Shown: positions 43,394 to 52,639 of the stretch, in pieces | Position numbering within the stretch: the stretch's first letter is position 1 | How the letters are laid out: the number at the start of each line of letters is the position of its first letter | Source: Streptomyces griseocarneus | GTDB taxonomy: Bacteria > Actinomycetota > Actinomycetes > Streptomycetales > Streptomycetaceae | Direction: 5' to 3' | DNA: 64,000 nucleotides | Assembly: GCF_014655595.1 (NCBI RefSeq) | Contig: NZ_BNBL01000015.1 | Location: 1-64,000, forward strand | Notes under the pieces: model-generated | What the model was told of the DNA's origin: nothing | Seen by the model: the letters and a program-made list of their open reading frames with translations, nothing else | Database searches by the model: none | Made by a program: the position numbers and the translations under genes

Positions 43394-46165
43394 CTACGAG
43401 ACGGTCAGTTCAGCGATGCCTGTGCGTGAGATGGCGTCGGCGTCACCGCGCACCACCACCCGTACGTACCGTGCCGGCTCGGGCGTACCGCTGCCGGCGG
43501 CCGCACCGGCAGGGGCGGCGTGCCAGTGGCGTCCGTCGGCGGACAGCTGAACGTCGTAGGAGACCGGCTCCGGGCCGCTCCAGGTGGGGGCGACCTTGGC
43601 GATGCGTGCGGTCTTGCCGAGGTCGGTGGTCAGGCTGCCCTTGGGGCCGTCCGGAACCCAGGCGGTGGCCGGGTTGCCGTCGACGGCGGCGTCCGCGTAG
43701 AGGCCGGGTTCTTCGGAGGAGGCGGTGACCGTGGTGCAGCGGGCGAGGTTGTTGGTGGGCGTGAGGTCGGGGCGGCGGGTCTCGAGGACGGCCGGGGCGG
43801 CCTTGGTCAGGACCTGCTTCCCTTGCGGTGTCTCGAGGGTCATGGGCGCGCCGTCGGTGAGCCGCACGGTGGTGCGGTGGGCGCCCAGCTCGATGTCGTA
43901 CGTGCGGCCCTGCCAGCGCATGCCGCGCAGGGTGACGCCGTGGCTGAGCTGCGGGGGCAGCATGGGGTCGAGGTGGAGCCGGTCCTCGCGCATGCGCATG
44001 CCGGTCAGGCCGTTTGTGAAGGTCTGCAGGAAGCCGCCCTTGCCGGTGAGGAAGTCGTGGGCGGGCGTGCCGGCCAGGGGGTCCTCGGCCCCCGCCTTGG
44101 CGCCGCGGGCCTCCGAGAACTGGGCGAAGGGACCGCGGACGAACGGCCTGATGGAGCGTTGCAGATAGGTGTACGTGGAGCAGCCCGGCTCGCCGGTGCC
44201 GGCGGCGGCGATGGCGTGGACGGAGTCCGTCATGGCGGGGCCGTCGGGGTCGGTCCGCTGGGCGTAGTAGTCGAGGGTGCCGGCCGCGGCGCCCGTGGGC
44301 ATCGGCCACTCCAGGGGGTACATCAGCAGCACCGTGTCGGCCTGCTTGATCTTGCTGCCCTTGTAGCCGTCGTACTGCTGGAAGACCTTGCGTTGCGCGT
44401 CGTACGGGATCCTGACCCGGTCGGCGATCGCCGTCCACTCCCCCGGGGCGCGCTCGCCGAGCAGCTGCGCGGCACGGGCGGCGTTGCGCAGTGCGGTGAC
44501 GGCACCGGCGTTGGTGAAGACCGCGTCGTCGACGCCGTTGCTGTACTCGTCGGGGCCGGCGGTGTCCTTGATGGAGTAGCTGCCGTCCGTGTTGCGAGTG
44601 ACTCTTGCGGCCCAGAACTCGGCTATGCCCTTCATCACCGGCCAGCCGCGCTCGCGCAGCCAGCCGGTGTCGCCGGTGGCGAGGTAGTACTGCCAGGCGG
44701 CGAGGGATATGTCCGACTGGAGGTGGATCTGAGTGCGGCAGTGGGGCGGGTCGACGCTGTGGCATTCCTGGGCCAGGTCGCCGTTGCTGCCGCTGTTCCA
44801 GGGGTAGAAGAGGCCCTGGTAGCCGAGCTTGCGGGCGTTCTCGCGGGCTCCGGGGAGGGTGCGGTAGCGGTAGTCGACGACGGTCCGGGCGAGTTCGGGT
44901 GAGGTGGCCAGCAGGGCGGGGTACATCCACGTCTCGGCGTCCCAGAACACCAGGCCCGCGTAGTTGTCGCTGGTCAGCCCGGCCGGGGCGATGCTGTTCG
45001 CGGCGCCCGTACGGGTGCTGGAGAGCAGCCCGTACCGTGCGGAGCGCACCCACGCCTGCAGCTCGCGCCGGCCCGGCACCTCGATGTCGGCGCGCCAGAG
45101 CCGGGCCCAGGAGGCGGTGTGGGCGCGCAGCAGCGTCTGCCATCCGCGCCGGGCGGCGCGCTGGGAGGTGGTGGTGGCGCCCTGGCGGGGCGAGCGTGAG
45201 GTCAGTGCGGTGTCGACGCCGACGTACTTGGTGAGGTCGTAGGCGTGGCCCTTGCGCACGGGGAAGGTGAGCGACTGCTGGGCGCTCAAGTCGCGGGCGG
45301 CGCCCGCTTTTTGGGCCTTGGCGGTGCGTACGCCGGGCCCGGCGCTCAGGGAGGAGGCGACGGCACCGTCGGTGTCCGTGCCGTCGGTGCGGAAGGCCAC
45401 GTCCATGGTGGTCGGGCTGCCCTGGCCGGTCCCCGTGGTCCGATCGCCGCCGCCGGTCTGCCGGATACGCCGGGCGCCGCGCCCGTCGAGCAGGTCGGTG
45501 ACGGTGGCCTCGCCGCTCCACCGCGGCGTCATGCTCAGCCGGACCGCACCCACATGCGCATCGTTGCGGTCGGCCAGGACCTCGTAGACCAGGTCGGTCT
45601 TCCGCCCGTCGGCGGCGGTCCAGGTCAGGGAGGTCCGGACGATGCCGCAGTGCAGGAAGAGGGTCTGACGATATCCGGATATTCGGTCCGACTGTGTCAA
45701 AGAGTTGAACGTATCGCCGTGTTCACCACCGGTGCCGACAGTGAGCGCGGACCAGGTGGGAAGAGCCGCGACAGCCTGTCGGTCCCCGGCGGTCTCCTTG
45801 TTGTGCGCGTAGAGCCCGGAGACGAACGAGCCGTCGTAGCTCGGAGTGAACAGCGGCCAGCCCGTCTTGGCGTCAGTGCCGGTGTAGCCGGCACCGTTGG
45901 GCGGTACGCGCTGCCCCAGGTAGCCGTTGCCCAGGTAGGCGTGATGGGTGCCGTCGGCACTGGCGCGGGTTGTTTCAAGTGTCCAGCCGTCGCCGGTCCG
46001 GCAACTGCCCGGGGACGGGGAGGTGGAGGCGGAGGAACGATCAGTGGTGGGGGGGTGTGATGCCGGCGCGGCGGCCGCGGGCGGTACCGAAGCGACAAGC
46101 GCACCGGCGAGCAGAAGGGCGGACAGGCGGCCGGGGCGCGACCGCACGTCGGGAGAGGGCGTCAT
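43394..46165 (-). CDS. Secreted family GH65 glycosidase with discoidin-like C-domain
   Basis: A 923-residue protein with a Sec signal peptide (GRLSALLLAGALVASVPPAA). The body matches GH65: ADGTHHAYLGNGYLGQRV at the start of the catalytic region, SDNYAGLVFWDAETWMYPAL in the (alpha/alpha)6 barrel, and KDTAGPDEYSNGVDDAVFTN, whose Glu is the catalytic acid (about residue 535). The last 110 residues (VTASSEEPGLYADAAVDGNP, ATAWVPDGPK) form a discoidin/CBM32-like domain. It is probably an extracellular trehalose- or alpha-glucoside-cleaving enzyme similar to acid trehalases. A promoter-like region lies upstream. Confidence 0.85.
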   Translation of the reverse strand: MTPSPDVRSRPGRLSALLLAGALVASVPPAAAAPASHPPTTDRSSASTSPSPGSCRTGDGWTLETTRASADGTHHAYLGNGYLGQRVPPNGAGYTGTDAKTGWPLFTPSYDGSFVSGLYAHNKETAGDRQAVAALPTWSALTVGTGGEHGDTFNSLTQSDRISGYRQTLFLHCGIVRTSLTWTAADGRKTDLVYEVLADRNDAHVGAVRLSMTPRWSGEATVTDLLDGRGARRIRQTGGGDRTTGTGQGSPTTMDVAFRTDGTDTDGAVASSLSAGPGVRTAKAQKAGAARDLSAQQSLTFPVRKGHAYDLTKYVGVDTALTSRSPRQGATTTSQRAARRGWQTLLRAHTASWARLWRADIEVPGRRELQAWVRSARYGLLSSTRTGAANSIAPAGLTSDNYAGLVFWDAETWMYPALLATSPELARTVVDYRYRTLPGARENARKLGYQGLFYPWNSGSNGDLAQECHSVDPPHCRTQIHLQSDISLAAWQYYLATGDTGWLRERGWPVMKGIAEFWAARVTRNTDGSYSIKDTAGPDEYSNGVDDAVFTNAGAVTALRNAARAAQLLGERAPGEWTAIADRVRIPYDAQRKVFQQYDGYKGSKIKQADTVLLMYPLEWPMPTGAAAGTLDYYAQRTDPDGPAMTDSVHAIAAAGTGEPGCSTYTYLQRSIRPFVRGPFAQFSEARGAKAGAEDPLAGTPAHDFLTGKGGFLQTFTNGLTGMRMREDRLHLDPMLPPQLSHGVTLRGMRWQGRTYDIELGAHRTTVRLTDGAPMTLETPQGKQVLTKAAPAVLETRRPDLTPTNNLARCTTVTASSEEPGLYADAAVDGNPATAWVPDGPKGSLTTDLGKTARIAKVAPTWSGPEPVSYDVQLSADGRHWHAAPAGAAAGSGTPEPARYVRVVVRGDADAISRTGIAELTVS

Positions 46166-46201
46166 TGGTCTCCGTCGTCTTGATCTCCTAAGAGTCCGGC
46201 G

Positions 46202-46231
46202 ACCTTAAATTTGATGAACACAAAACGTCAA
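46202..46231 (-). promoter_or_regulatory. Possible SigA-type promoter of the GH65 gene
   Basis: Reading leftward, TTGACG (46231-46226) and TAAGGT (46207-46202) are separated by 18 bases and lie about 37 bases before the ATG at 46165. It fits a housekeeping promoter but is not proven. Confidence 0.35.
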
Positions 46232-46670
46232 CAGACGTGCCTGTTCATACGACTTCCGAAAACAGGAGGGACCCGGACAAGGTAAACGGGGCGAACAGCA
46301 GGCCGACCAGAGCGGACGAGGAACGGTCATGCATGGACCCGTACATGTGGCGGGCACAGGCCCACGAAGCGGGCCGCCGTCATCTCGCGCCACCGGCGCA
46401 CGTCCGCGCCGTGGCGCGCGGGGCAGGGGGCGGGGATCCAGGAAGGCATGATCGGGAATACCGGTACTGTCATTCGCTGCAGCAACAAGGCGGGCGGCGA
46501 TCAGCCGCAGCCAGGTGGCGCAGGCCGGGCAAGTCCGGACGCACGCCGAGTTACCCTCTCCCGGCATCGAAGGGCGCTTGACAGCGGCTGACAGCGGCCC
46601 CTTCGCCCCACGGCAACTCTGCCTTGAATGCAGTGGCCGTCGCGGACGAGGCAGCAGGATATTGGCGTGC

Positions 46671-47966
46671 ATGCATCACCCAGACAAGAGAACAGAAGCA
46701 AACGAACGGCACGTTCGAGGCCGACGGGGACTGACAGCACTGGCGGTCGGCGCCTTATGCGCCGCACTCCTGCTGGGAGGCGAGGGCACCGCGGCAGCCG
46801 CGCCACCGGACTCGAACCGGATGGCGACCTGGAACATGCAGCGCTCGTCCGGCCGGTGGGCCAACGCCCTGGAACTGTCCGACCGGGCAAGCGTGGTGGC
46901 CCTGCAGGAGGCTTCCGTCACGCCGCCCGCCGGCGCGGTGCCGCTGGGCCGCATCGGCCGCAACGTCCGCGCCTATCGCATCCCCGCGACCCGTACCCGG
47001 GGCGTGCGGTACCTGTACATCCTCTACCAGGGCGCCCGCCCCGAGCGGGGTGTGAACCCGGCCATGATCACCTCATTCCGCCCCGACCGGGTGGAGGAGA
47101 TCCCCGGCGTCTACCGCTCCGCCCTCGGCGTCGTACGCAGGGCGGACAACACCCTGTTCGCCTCCATCCACGCCAGTGCCAGCGGCGGCACTGACGCCGC
47201 CTCACTCGTACGTCGCACCGCCGACCGGTCCCGGGCACTGGGCCTGGCGAACTGGGTGGTCCTGGGAGACTTCAACCGCGCCCCGCGCTCCCTGCCCGTC
47301 GGCGGCCGCACGGGCATACCCGCCAACTCCCACATCTACGAAAGCGGCGGACCCACCCAGCTCAGCGGCGGCCGCCTGGACTACGCCGTCTCCAACGTCT
47401 ACACCCAGAACTGGCAGGCCGCCCGCGGCAACCCCCGCGGCAGCGACCACTGGCCCATCACCTTCTCCTCACTGCGCGCCGGAGCCGGCCCCGCCCGGTT
47501 CACCCTCAGCGACAACGGCGGCAACGGCGGTGTCCTGGACGTCTACCAGGGACAGAAGGCCAACGGCACGCACGTCATCCTCTACCACCCCAACGGCGCC
47601 ACCAACCAGCAGTGGACACTGCGCCCCGACGGCTTCCGGAACCTCTTCAACCGGATCGTCAGCACCAACAGCGGCAAGTGCATGGACGTCGACTACGGAA
47701 AAGCCAGCAAGCAAGGCTCCCGGATGAACATCTGGGACTGCCACCGCCACGGCCCGTACAACGACACCCAGAACTTCGCCCTGGAACACCCCCTGCCCCT
47801 CTTCCCGAACCTGACCACCATCACGAACCAAGCCACCTCCTACTTCCTGAACGTCGCAGGAAACGGCACCGCCGACGGCACCCCCGTCATCCAGTACTCC
47901 CAGCAGTACGGGCCACTGCCCTACCCCGCGGACAACGAAGCCTTCTACCTCCACCCCATCAGCTGA
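46671..47966 (+). CDS. Secreted CdtB-like nuclease fused to a ricin-type lectin domain
   Basis: A 431-residue protein. ATG 46671 leads into a signal peptide (LTALAVGALCAALLLGGEGT, AAAA cleavage). Residues about 48-268 match the cytolethal distending toxin B subunit, an endonuclease/exonuclease/phosphatase fold. Active-site residues are in place: Asn55 in ATWNMQRSS, Glu80 in VVALQEAS, His167 in FASIHASA, Asp200 and Asn202 in VLGDFNRAP, Asp259 and His260 in GSDHWPIT. Residues about 276-431 form a ricin-type beta-trefoil (GVLDVYQGQKANGT, NQQWTLRP, SGKCMDVDY). In classical Cdt the lectin-like CdtA and CdtC are separate proteins; here the lectin is fused. A terminator follows. Confidence 0.9.
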   Translation: MHHPDKRTEANERHVRGRRGLTALAVGALCAALLLGGEGTAAAAPPDSNRMATWNMQRSSGRWANALELSDRASVVALQEASVTPPAGAVPLGRIGRNVRAYRIPATRTRGVRYLYILYQGARPERGVNPAMITSFRPDRVEEIPGVYRSALGVVRRADNTLFASIHASASGGTDAASLVRRTADRSRALGLANWVVLGDFNRAPRSLPVGGRTGIPANSHIYESGGPTQLSGGRLDYAVSNVYTQNWQAARGNPRGSDHWPITFSSLRAGAGPARFTLSDNGGNGGVLDVYQGQKANGTHVILYHPNGATNQQWTLRPDGFRNLFNRIVSTNSGKCMDVDYGKASKQGSRMNIWDCHRHGPYNDTQNFALEHPLPLFPNLTTITNQATSYFLNVAGNGTADGTPVIQYSQQYGPLPYPADNEAFYLHPIS

Positions 47967-47979
47967 CACCACCCCGCAA

Positions 47980-48021
47980 GTCCCTGTGCCGGGCCGCCAG
48001 GAGCCGGCCCGGCACAGGGAC
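47980..48021 (+). terminator. Terminator after the CdtB-ricin gene
   Basis: A 17-bp perfect stem (GTCCCTGTGCCGGGCCG and its complement) with an 8-base loop starts 14 bases after the stop. Confidence 0.9.
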
Positions 48022-48306
48022 GCGGGCCCCGATGCCCGTCACGGGCGGAGTCGTGTCCGCCACCAGGCCGGGGCCGGCCTGTGACGGCTACGGTCGATGA
48101 CACCGAACGCCACTCGGCGGCTTCGATGGCGCGGCGGCCGGCTTGAGTGAAGCGGACAACGGCCCCGTCGCTGGGGCGGTTCACGCCTGCTTTAACGCGC
48201 ACGTGGAGCCTGAGTACGAGCAGCCGCCGCGCAAGGCAGCACGCGGAACCTCGTTGCGCGCGATGACGATTCATGCGGCACGGCACCGCCATCCCCGGTT
48301 CTCGTT

Positions 48307-48822
48307 TCAGGCGATCAGGGCGGCAATGCCTCCGGTGAGCAGACCCACGACGATGATCAGCGGGCTGCCCTTGAGGGCGGCGCTGAGATGGAATCGCAGG
48401 TCGCGGTACTCCGCCATACCCTCGGTGCCGGGAAGGACCAGCAGGCGGGGGCGCAGCCCGGCGAAGATGATCCAGTCGAGGACGACCAGGTCCCAGACAG
48501 TCAGCGTGGCGAAGACGAGGGCCGCGCAGACAGCGGCGGGCAGGAATTCCAGGCCGTCGTCCAGTGCGCCGTCGAGGCCGGTCATCGCCGCGGTCATCAG
48601 GGGAAGGCCACAGACGGCCCAGACGAACACGCCGAAGAGCACCGCCACCCGGCGGCCGCGGGCGCTCTTGGGCCTGCCGTACCGGCGCTGGATCGCGGGT
48701 GGATAGTCGTCCAGCAGGAAGTCCCTGCTCATGGCCGCTCCGGCGAACACCGCCGCGGTGAACAGCAGGCTGAGCGCCAGCCCGTAGCCCAGGCCGTACC
48801 CGAGGACCGCCGACCACTGCAT
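48307..48822 (-). CDS. Four-helix membrane protein, divergent from TetR
   Basis: A 171-residue protein; ATG 48822 has GGGAGG five bases upstream. About four to five hydrophobic helices (GYGLALSLLFTAAVFAGAAM, VAVLFGVFVWAVCGLPLMTA, AAVCAALVFATLTVWDLVVL, LIIVVGLLTGGIAALIA). The family is unknown. It diverges from a TetR gene across 73 bp that contains an iron-box-like site, so it is probably TetR- and possibly iron-regulated. Confidence 0.7.
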   Translation of the reverse strand: MQWSAVLGYGLGYGLALSLLFTAAVFAGAAMSRDFLLDDYPPAIQRRYGRPKSARGRRVAVLFGVFVWAVCGLPLMTAAMTGLDGALDDGLEFLPAAVCAALVFATLTVWDLVVLDWIIFAGLRPRLLVLPGTEGMAEYRDLRFHLSAALKGSPLIIVVGLLTGGIAALIA

Positions 48823-48847
48823 GCCAACCTCCCGAAGCATTCCCGAA

Positions 48848-48866
48848 CTTGGTAAGGCTCACCTAA
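48848..48866. promoter_or_regulatory. Iron-box-like site (DmdR/IdeR type)
   Basis: CTTGGTAAGGCTCACCTAA matches the Streptomyces iron box (TTAGGTTAGGCTCACCTAA) at 15 of 19 positions, with the right half intact. It lies between the start codons of the divergent membrane-protein and TetR genes. This suggests repression by the iron regulator DmdR1. Confidence 0.6.
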
Positions 48867-48895
48867 CCTTCCGCCGTCCATGAAGTCAACGCACT

Positions 48896-49654
48896 GTGAA
48901 GTTCAAGGGTTACGATGCTGCCGTGGCAACAACAGCAGACGATGCCGGGCCTGCGGCTGCACCCCCGGACGGGCATGCGGCCGCAGGCCGCAGGCGCCCG
49001 GAGTTCCGCAAGGGCCGGCCTACTCTGACCAGGGAGAGGATCGCCCGGGCAGCTCTGGAGATCCTGGGCGAGGCAGGACCGGCGGAGCTGACGATGCGCG
49101 CTGTCGGTGCACGCCTCGAGGTGTCGCCGCGGGCCCTCTACAACTACGTGACCGACCGGCATGACCTGCTCGGGGAGATCGTGGCCGTCTGCCAGAGCGA
49201 CCGGCCGCAGCCCCGGCTGGACACCGGCCGCTGGCAGGAAAGCCTGCGGACCTACTGCCGGGACCTGCGCGCCTGGTACCGCGTGCACCCGGGAATGCTC
49301 GCGCTCGCACGTGCCGAGGACCTGACCCCCTTCGCGTCCGCTGACCTGATGCGGCCCGACGACATCCTCGTGGGTTTCTTCCTCGACCTCGGACTGTCCC
49401 CGCAGAACGCCTACCGGGCCTGGTCGATCACCGTCCTCCAGGTCTCCGGGTTCGCAGAAATCTGGGACGCCTGGCACGACCGGCCGCCGCCCGGCTCGGA
49501 CCTGCCCGGATGGACCGGCGTGCCACCGAACTCTGCGACCGGAGAACTCCCCCACCTGCAACGCGTCGCAGCCCAGTCCGCCTACGAGCCCCCGGACGTA
49601 CTGTTCGAATCCGTCCTGACCATGCTCATCGCGGGAGTGGAAGCCATGATGTGA
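48896..49654 (+). CDS. TetR-family transcriptional regulator
   Basis: A 252-residue protein with a long N-terminal extension. The HTH lies around 50-90: RERIARAALEILGEAGPAEL, TMRAVGARLEVSPRALYNYV, TDRHDLL. The C-terminal ligand domain is of the TetR_C type with YRAWSITVLQVSGFAEIWDA. GTG 48896 is the start; an internal GTG at 48923 is also possible. It probably controls the divergent membrane gene. The ligand is unknown. Confidence 0.85.
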   Translation: MKFKGYDAAVATTADDAGPAAAPPDGHAAAGRRRPEFRKGRPTLTRERIARAALEILGEAGPAELTMRAVGARLEVSPRALYNYVTDRHDLLGEIVAVCQSDRPQPRLDTGRWQESLRTYCRDLRAWYRVHPGMLALARAEDLTPFASADLMRPDDILVGFFLDLGLSPQNAYRAWSITVLQVSGFAEIWDAWHDRPPPGSDLPGWTGVPPNSATGELPHLQRVAAQSAYEPPDVLFESVLTMLIAGVEAMM

Positions 49655-49839
49655 CCCTCCCCCGCCACCGGCCGGCGCGTCCGGCCGGACATTCACGACT
49701 CCCCCCGGGCCAGCGACACCCCCGTCACCCTCGCCCCGTCCGTTCAGGAACCGCTAAAGCCGCCCCCACACCTTCAAGGGCTTGCCCCCGTGCGATGCTG
49801 CCCGTCCAAGTCGGTACCAAGTAAGAGGGGGGCAGGCGG

Positions 49840-50394
49840 ATGTGCAAGATGAGCGCCGAGGCCAAAGAGGCCGGAGTGGCGCGGTTCCTGGAGAAGTACC
49901 CGCAGGCGGGACGGACCGACGGCACCGAACACCCCGCACTCCGCGGCTGCAACGAGATCCCCTGGTCCGAGCTGCCCGGATGCACCCCCGAGATGCCGGC
50001 TCTGCTGCACGCACTGCTCGACCCGGTGACCGCACCGGAAGCCGACAGCGTGCTGACCACCGTCCTGATGAGTCACATGTTCCTGCTGAGCCCGGCCACG
50101 CCGGCGGCATTGCCGTTCCTGCTGCGGCTCGCGGCCGACCCGCAAGTCCCGGCACGGGGAGACCTCCTCGGCTTCCTGGCCATCGCCGCCGAGCTGTCCC
50201 GGCCCCTCGAACCAGGCCAGAAAGGCACCTTGTGGGGCACCGACGGCGACCACCCGGACCACGAACAGTGCAGAGCCGCGTTCGCCGAACACGCACACCT
50301 GGTGCACGCACTGCTCAACGACGAGACCCTGCCGGCCGGGATACTCACCGCCGACGACCGCGCAGCTCTACAACTGGCCGCAGGACAGCACTGA
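49840..50394 (+). CDS. Hypothetical protein, helical-repeat-like
   Basis: A 184-residue protein (ATG 49840, AGAGGGGGG upstream). Helical segments such as LLHALLDPVTAPEADSVLTT, FLLSPATPAALPFLLRLAAD and LVHALLNDETLPAGILTADD suggest a HEAT-like fold. There is no signal peptide or membrane segment. I do not recognise a named family. It is convergent with the SapA-like gene. Confidence 0.65.
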   Translation: MCKMSAEAKEAGVARFLEKYPQAGRTDGTEHPALRGCNEIPWSELPGCTPEMPALLHALLDPVTAPEADSVLTTVLMSHMFLLSPATPAALPFLLRLAADPQVPARGDLLGFLAIAAELSRPLEPGQKGTLWGTDGDHPDHEQCRAAFAEHAHLVHALLNDETLPAGILTADDRAALQLAAGQH

Positions 50395-50614
50395 CAACGA
50401 CGGACACCGACCAGCCGGGGAGGAACAGCACACGGGCCCAGACGGCCCCGCCCCGTGGTCGTAACGCTTGCTCGCCGGGGGTCGGGGCGCAAGGCCCTTT
50501 CACCAGTGGAGCCGGTCCGCGGCGGAGGCGGCGGTCAGTGCCGTCCTGCTTCCAGGAGGCGACCCCAGGCGGGGCTTGGCTGTACGTCCCGCCGCCCGCC
50601 GCCGTGGTTCCGGG

Positions 50615-51085
50615 TCAGTCGGCCTGCTGCCCGGTCTGGGCCAGGGCGCTACAGTTCGTTTTGTAGCGGGCCACGACGTAGCCGTCGATCTCGCCGCCCC
50701 AGTCAACGCACTTGCCCTTGGCGTCCAGGTAGACCGGCCCCGCGTACGAGGTGAAGAAGCCGTACTCTTCCTGCTTCGACTTCAGTTCCTGGTTGCGCTG
50801 GAGCCAGGAGCCCACCCACAGCGGCGAGCCGGCCGAGGTGTTCCGCTTGGTGACCACGCAGTTCTTGCCGGTGGCCGCGTTGTAGGTCAGGAAGACCGTC
50901 CCGCGGCCCGGGACCGGGATCTCGTTGACCTTTGTGTATCCGGTGCCGCACTCCTTGTTGTACGTGGCGGCGGCGCGGGCCGGAGCGGCGACGGCCGTCC
51001 CGGTGCCTGCCACCAACCCTGTGACGGTGGTGGCAGCGGCGAGCAGCGCAGCTCCCGCAACACGGGTACTTACAGCACGCTTCAC
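50615..51085 (-). CDS. SapA-like (spore-associated protein A family) secreted protein
   Basis: A 156-residue secreted protein: GTG 51085 has GGAGGAG four bases upstream, followed by a signal peptide (GAALLAAATTVTGLVAGTGT) cut after VAAPARAA. The mature part has the family features YNKECGTGYTKVNEIPVPG, FLTYNAATGKNCVVTKRNT, YAGPVYLDAKGKCVDWGG and a Cys-containing C-terminus. SapA is found on Streptomyces spores; its function is not known. This copy is intact. Confidence 0.85.
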   Translation of the reverse strand: MKRAVSTRVAGAALLAAATTVTGLVAGTGTAVAAPARAAATYNKECGTGYTKVNEIPVPGRGTVFLTYNAATGKNCVVTKRNTSAGSPLWVGSWLQRNQELKSKQEEYGFFTSYAGPVYLDAKGKCVDWGGEIDGYVVARYKTNCSALAQTGQQAD

Positions 51086-51289
51086 TGATCTCCTCCGTGG
51101 ATGAGTCGCATGGTGCCGGTTGAGGACGTACGCGGGGACGGCTGTCCCCGTGCCTCCCCAGACACTCCACACCCCATAGAGGTTGCACGTACCTTCACCC
51201 GCATAATTCGGAACCGGCCATGTGCCCCACCCCGCGCAACACCCGTCACACCAAGCTGAAAAGGACCCACACCCGGCCCGGGTCCGCGG

Positions 51290-51790
51290 CGGCGGCCGCC
51301 GTGACAGGCGCACACCGACATGACCAGCCAGGACCTGCTCGACGAAGTGCAGGGCCTCCCAGGGTTGTCGCGTCGGACAGCACCGCGTCGCCCGAGCAGG
51401 TGCTTTCGGCGAGGAGGCCCCGCAGAGTGAGGCCTTCTGCCGCAGGGCGTCTCCAGCGGGAGCACGCGCCGTTCCATACGGTGGCCGTCGCGGGACAGGC
51501 CGCCGGCCCGGCGCCGCCACAGCGGCACCAGCTGCCGGTGGATGGTGCGCACTTCCGTCCGCAGTACGCCGATGGCATCGGGCAGCAGGCGGCGCTCCTG
51601 CGCCGGCGGGGCAACCCAGTCGCCCAGCAGCGCGGTGGAGAGGGCTTCACGCCATCGTTCACCGGTACGCAGCCGCAGGATCCGGGTGGCGAACTGGTCG
51701 AGCCGCGCCTGCAGACCGGCGTCTCCCGTGAGGATCGCCGCGCGCGTCAGCAGCCCATCGAGCACGCACGGTCTGGAGGGGATGGCTGAA
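51290..51790 (-). pseudogene. Frameshifted Streptomyces hypothetical protein
   Basis: The first frame reads LLTRAAILTGDAGLQARLDQ, FATRILRLRTGERWREALST, ALLGDWVAPPAQERRLLPDA, TIHRQLVPLWRRRAGG. The sense then moves to another frame: AEGLTLRGLLAESTCSGDAV then LSDATTLGGPALRR. A conserved Streptomyces protein of this type exists, function unknown. A one-base indel near 51490 and loss of the C-terminus disable it. Confidence 0.55.
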
Positions 51791-51928
51791 GGCCGCAGTG
51801 CCGTTGGGCGCTGCCTTCCGGCGAAGTCTGCAGAGACTTGACCGATGATCACGGTGCCGTCGGGCAGCAGTGAGGGGGAGGCCGTTGCAGCTGTCGGCTC
51901 CGGCCCCCTTACGCCCTGTCAGGAAGCC

Positions 51929-52480
51929 CTACGCTGGCGAGATCTTCCACATCTGGTTGTTTCCGCCCCAGCAGGTCCAGTTGTGAACGTTGGCACCGTT
52001 CACATTGCCACGGCGGGTGTCCACGTCCAGACACTTGCTGTTATGCCGTGAAATCACGTAGTAGTAGCCATCGCCGATGTAGTCCAGGCGCCACTGCTGG
52101 TTCGCACCTCCCCAGCAGTGGTACTGGTGCACGTTGCCGCCGTAGTCGCCGTTGGCGGCGCGGGTATCGACGTCCAGGCACTTACCGCTGTGCTGAGCGG
52201 TGATGTAGTAGTAGCCGTCACCGGTCGGTGCGAGTTTCCAGCGCTGGTTCGCGACGCCCACACAGTCCCACTGGTGAATATTCGCCTCGTCCAGGCTGCT
52301 GCCACCCGCGACATCGAGGCACCGGCCGCTGTAGCGGGACGTGAAAAGGCTGTACGTATCGAGCAGCCGCCCCTCGGCGGCGGGTCTCGCACCGGAGGTC
52401 GCAGCGTTGGCGACTCCCATGGCCCCCAGCGTGGCGGTCAGTGCTGCAACGGCGACGACGCGCCGACTGCGTTCGCGCAT
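51929..52480 (-). CDS. Secreted ricin-type beta-trefoil lectin
   Basis: A 183-residue protein. ATG 52480 (GGGTGAGG just upstream) leads into a signal peptide (VVAVAALTATLGAMGVANA, cut near ANAAT). The mature protein is one beta-trefoil of three repeats with SGRCLDVAGG, SGKCLDVDTR and NSKCLDVDTR, each ending in a Q-x-W motif (NQRW, NQQW, NQMW). It probably binds polysaccharide outside the cell. There is no catalytic domain; it may work alone or with another secreted protein. Confidence 0.9.
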   Translation of the reverse strand: MRERSRRVVAVAALTATLGAMGVANAATSGARPAAEGRLLDTYSLFTSRYSGRCLDVAGGSSLDEANIHQWDCVGVANQRWKLAPTGDGYYYITAQHSGKCLDVDTRAANGDYGGNVHQYHCWGGANQQWRLDYIGDGYYYVISRHNSKCLDVDTRRGNVNGANVHNWTCWGGNNQMWKISPA

Positions 52481-52599
52481 GATCCTCACCCTTCTCGACA
52501 GACCTTTTGCCCTCACAGTGGCCTGTGGAAGCGTCACCCAGCAGCGCCGAAACCAGCCCAAGTGCAGCGCTGGCAAAAATCAGCCCCGCGACTCCCGGC

Positions 52600-52639
52600 T
52601 GACCCATCGGACACGCCCTAAGGCGTGTCCGACGGGTCA
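52600..52639. terminator. Long hairpin beside the lectin gene
   Basis: GACCCATCGGACACGCC and its near-complement (16 of 17 pairs) with a 4-base loop. It lies about 120 bases upstream of the lectin start. It may be a terminator or the end of an IS5-like element; sequences like GGCGTGTCCG occur at such ends. Confidence 0.5.

Noticed and set aside
43520..44902. 460-residue plus-strand frame opposite the GH65 gene
   Set aside because: Gly/Val/Ala-rich antisense shadow; the minus strand has signal peptide, catalytic GPDEY and discoidin domain.
46237..46670. Small frames in the gap between GH65 and CdtB-ricin genes
   Set aside because: A 29-codon minus-strand frame (MHDRSSSALVGLLFAPFTLS) has no ribosome binding site, and other frames lack protein character; the gap more likely holds promoters.
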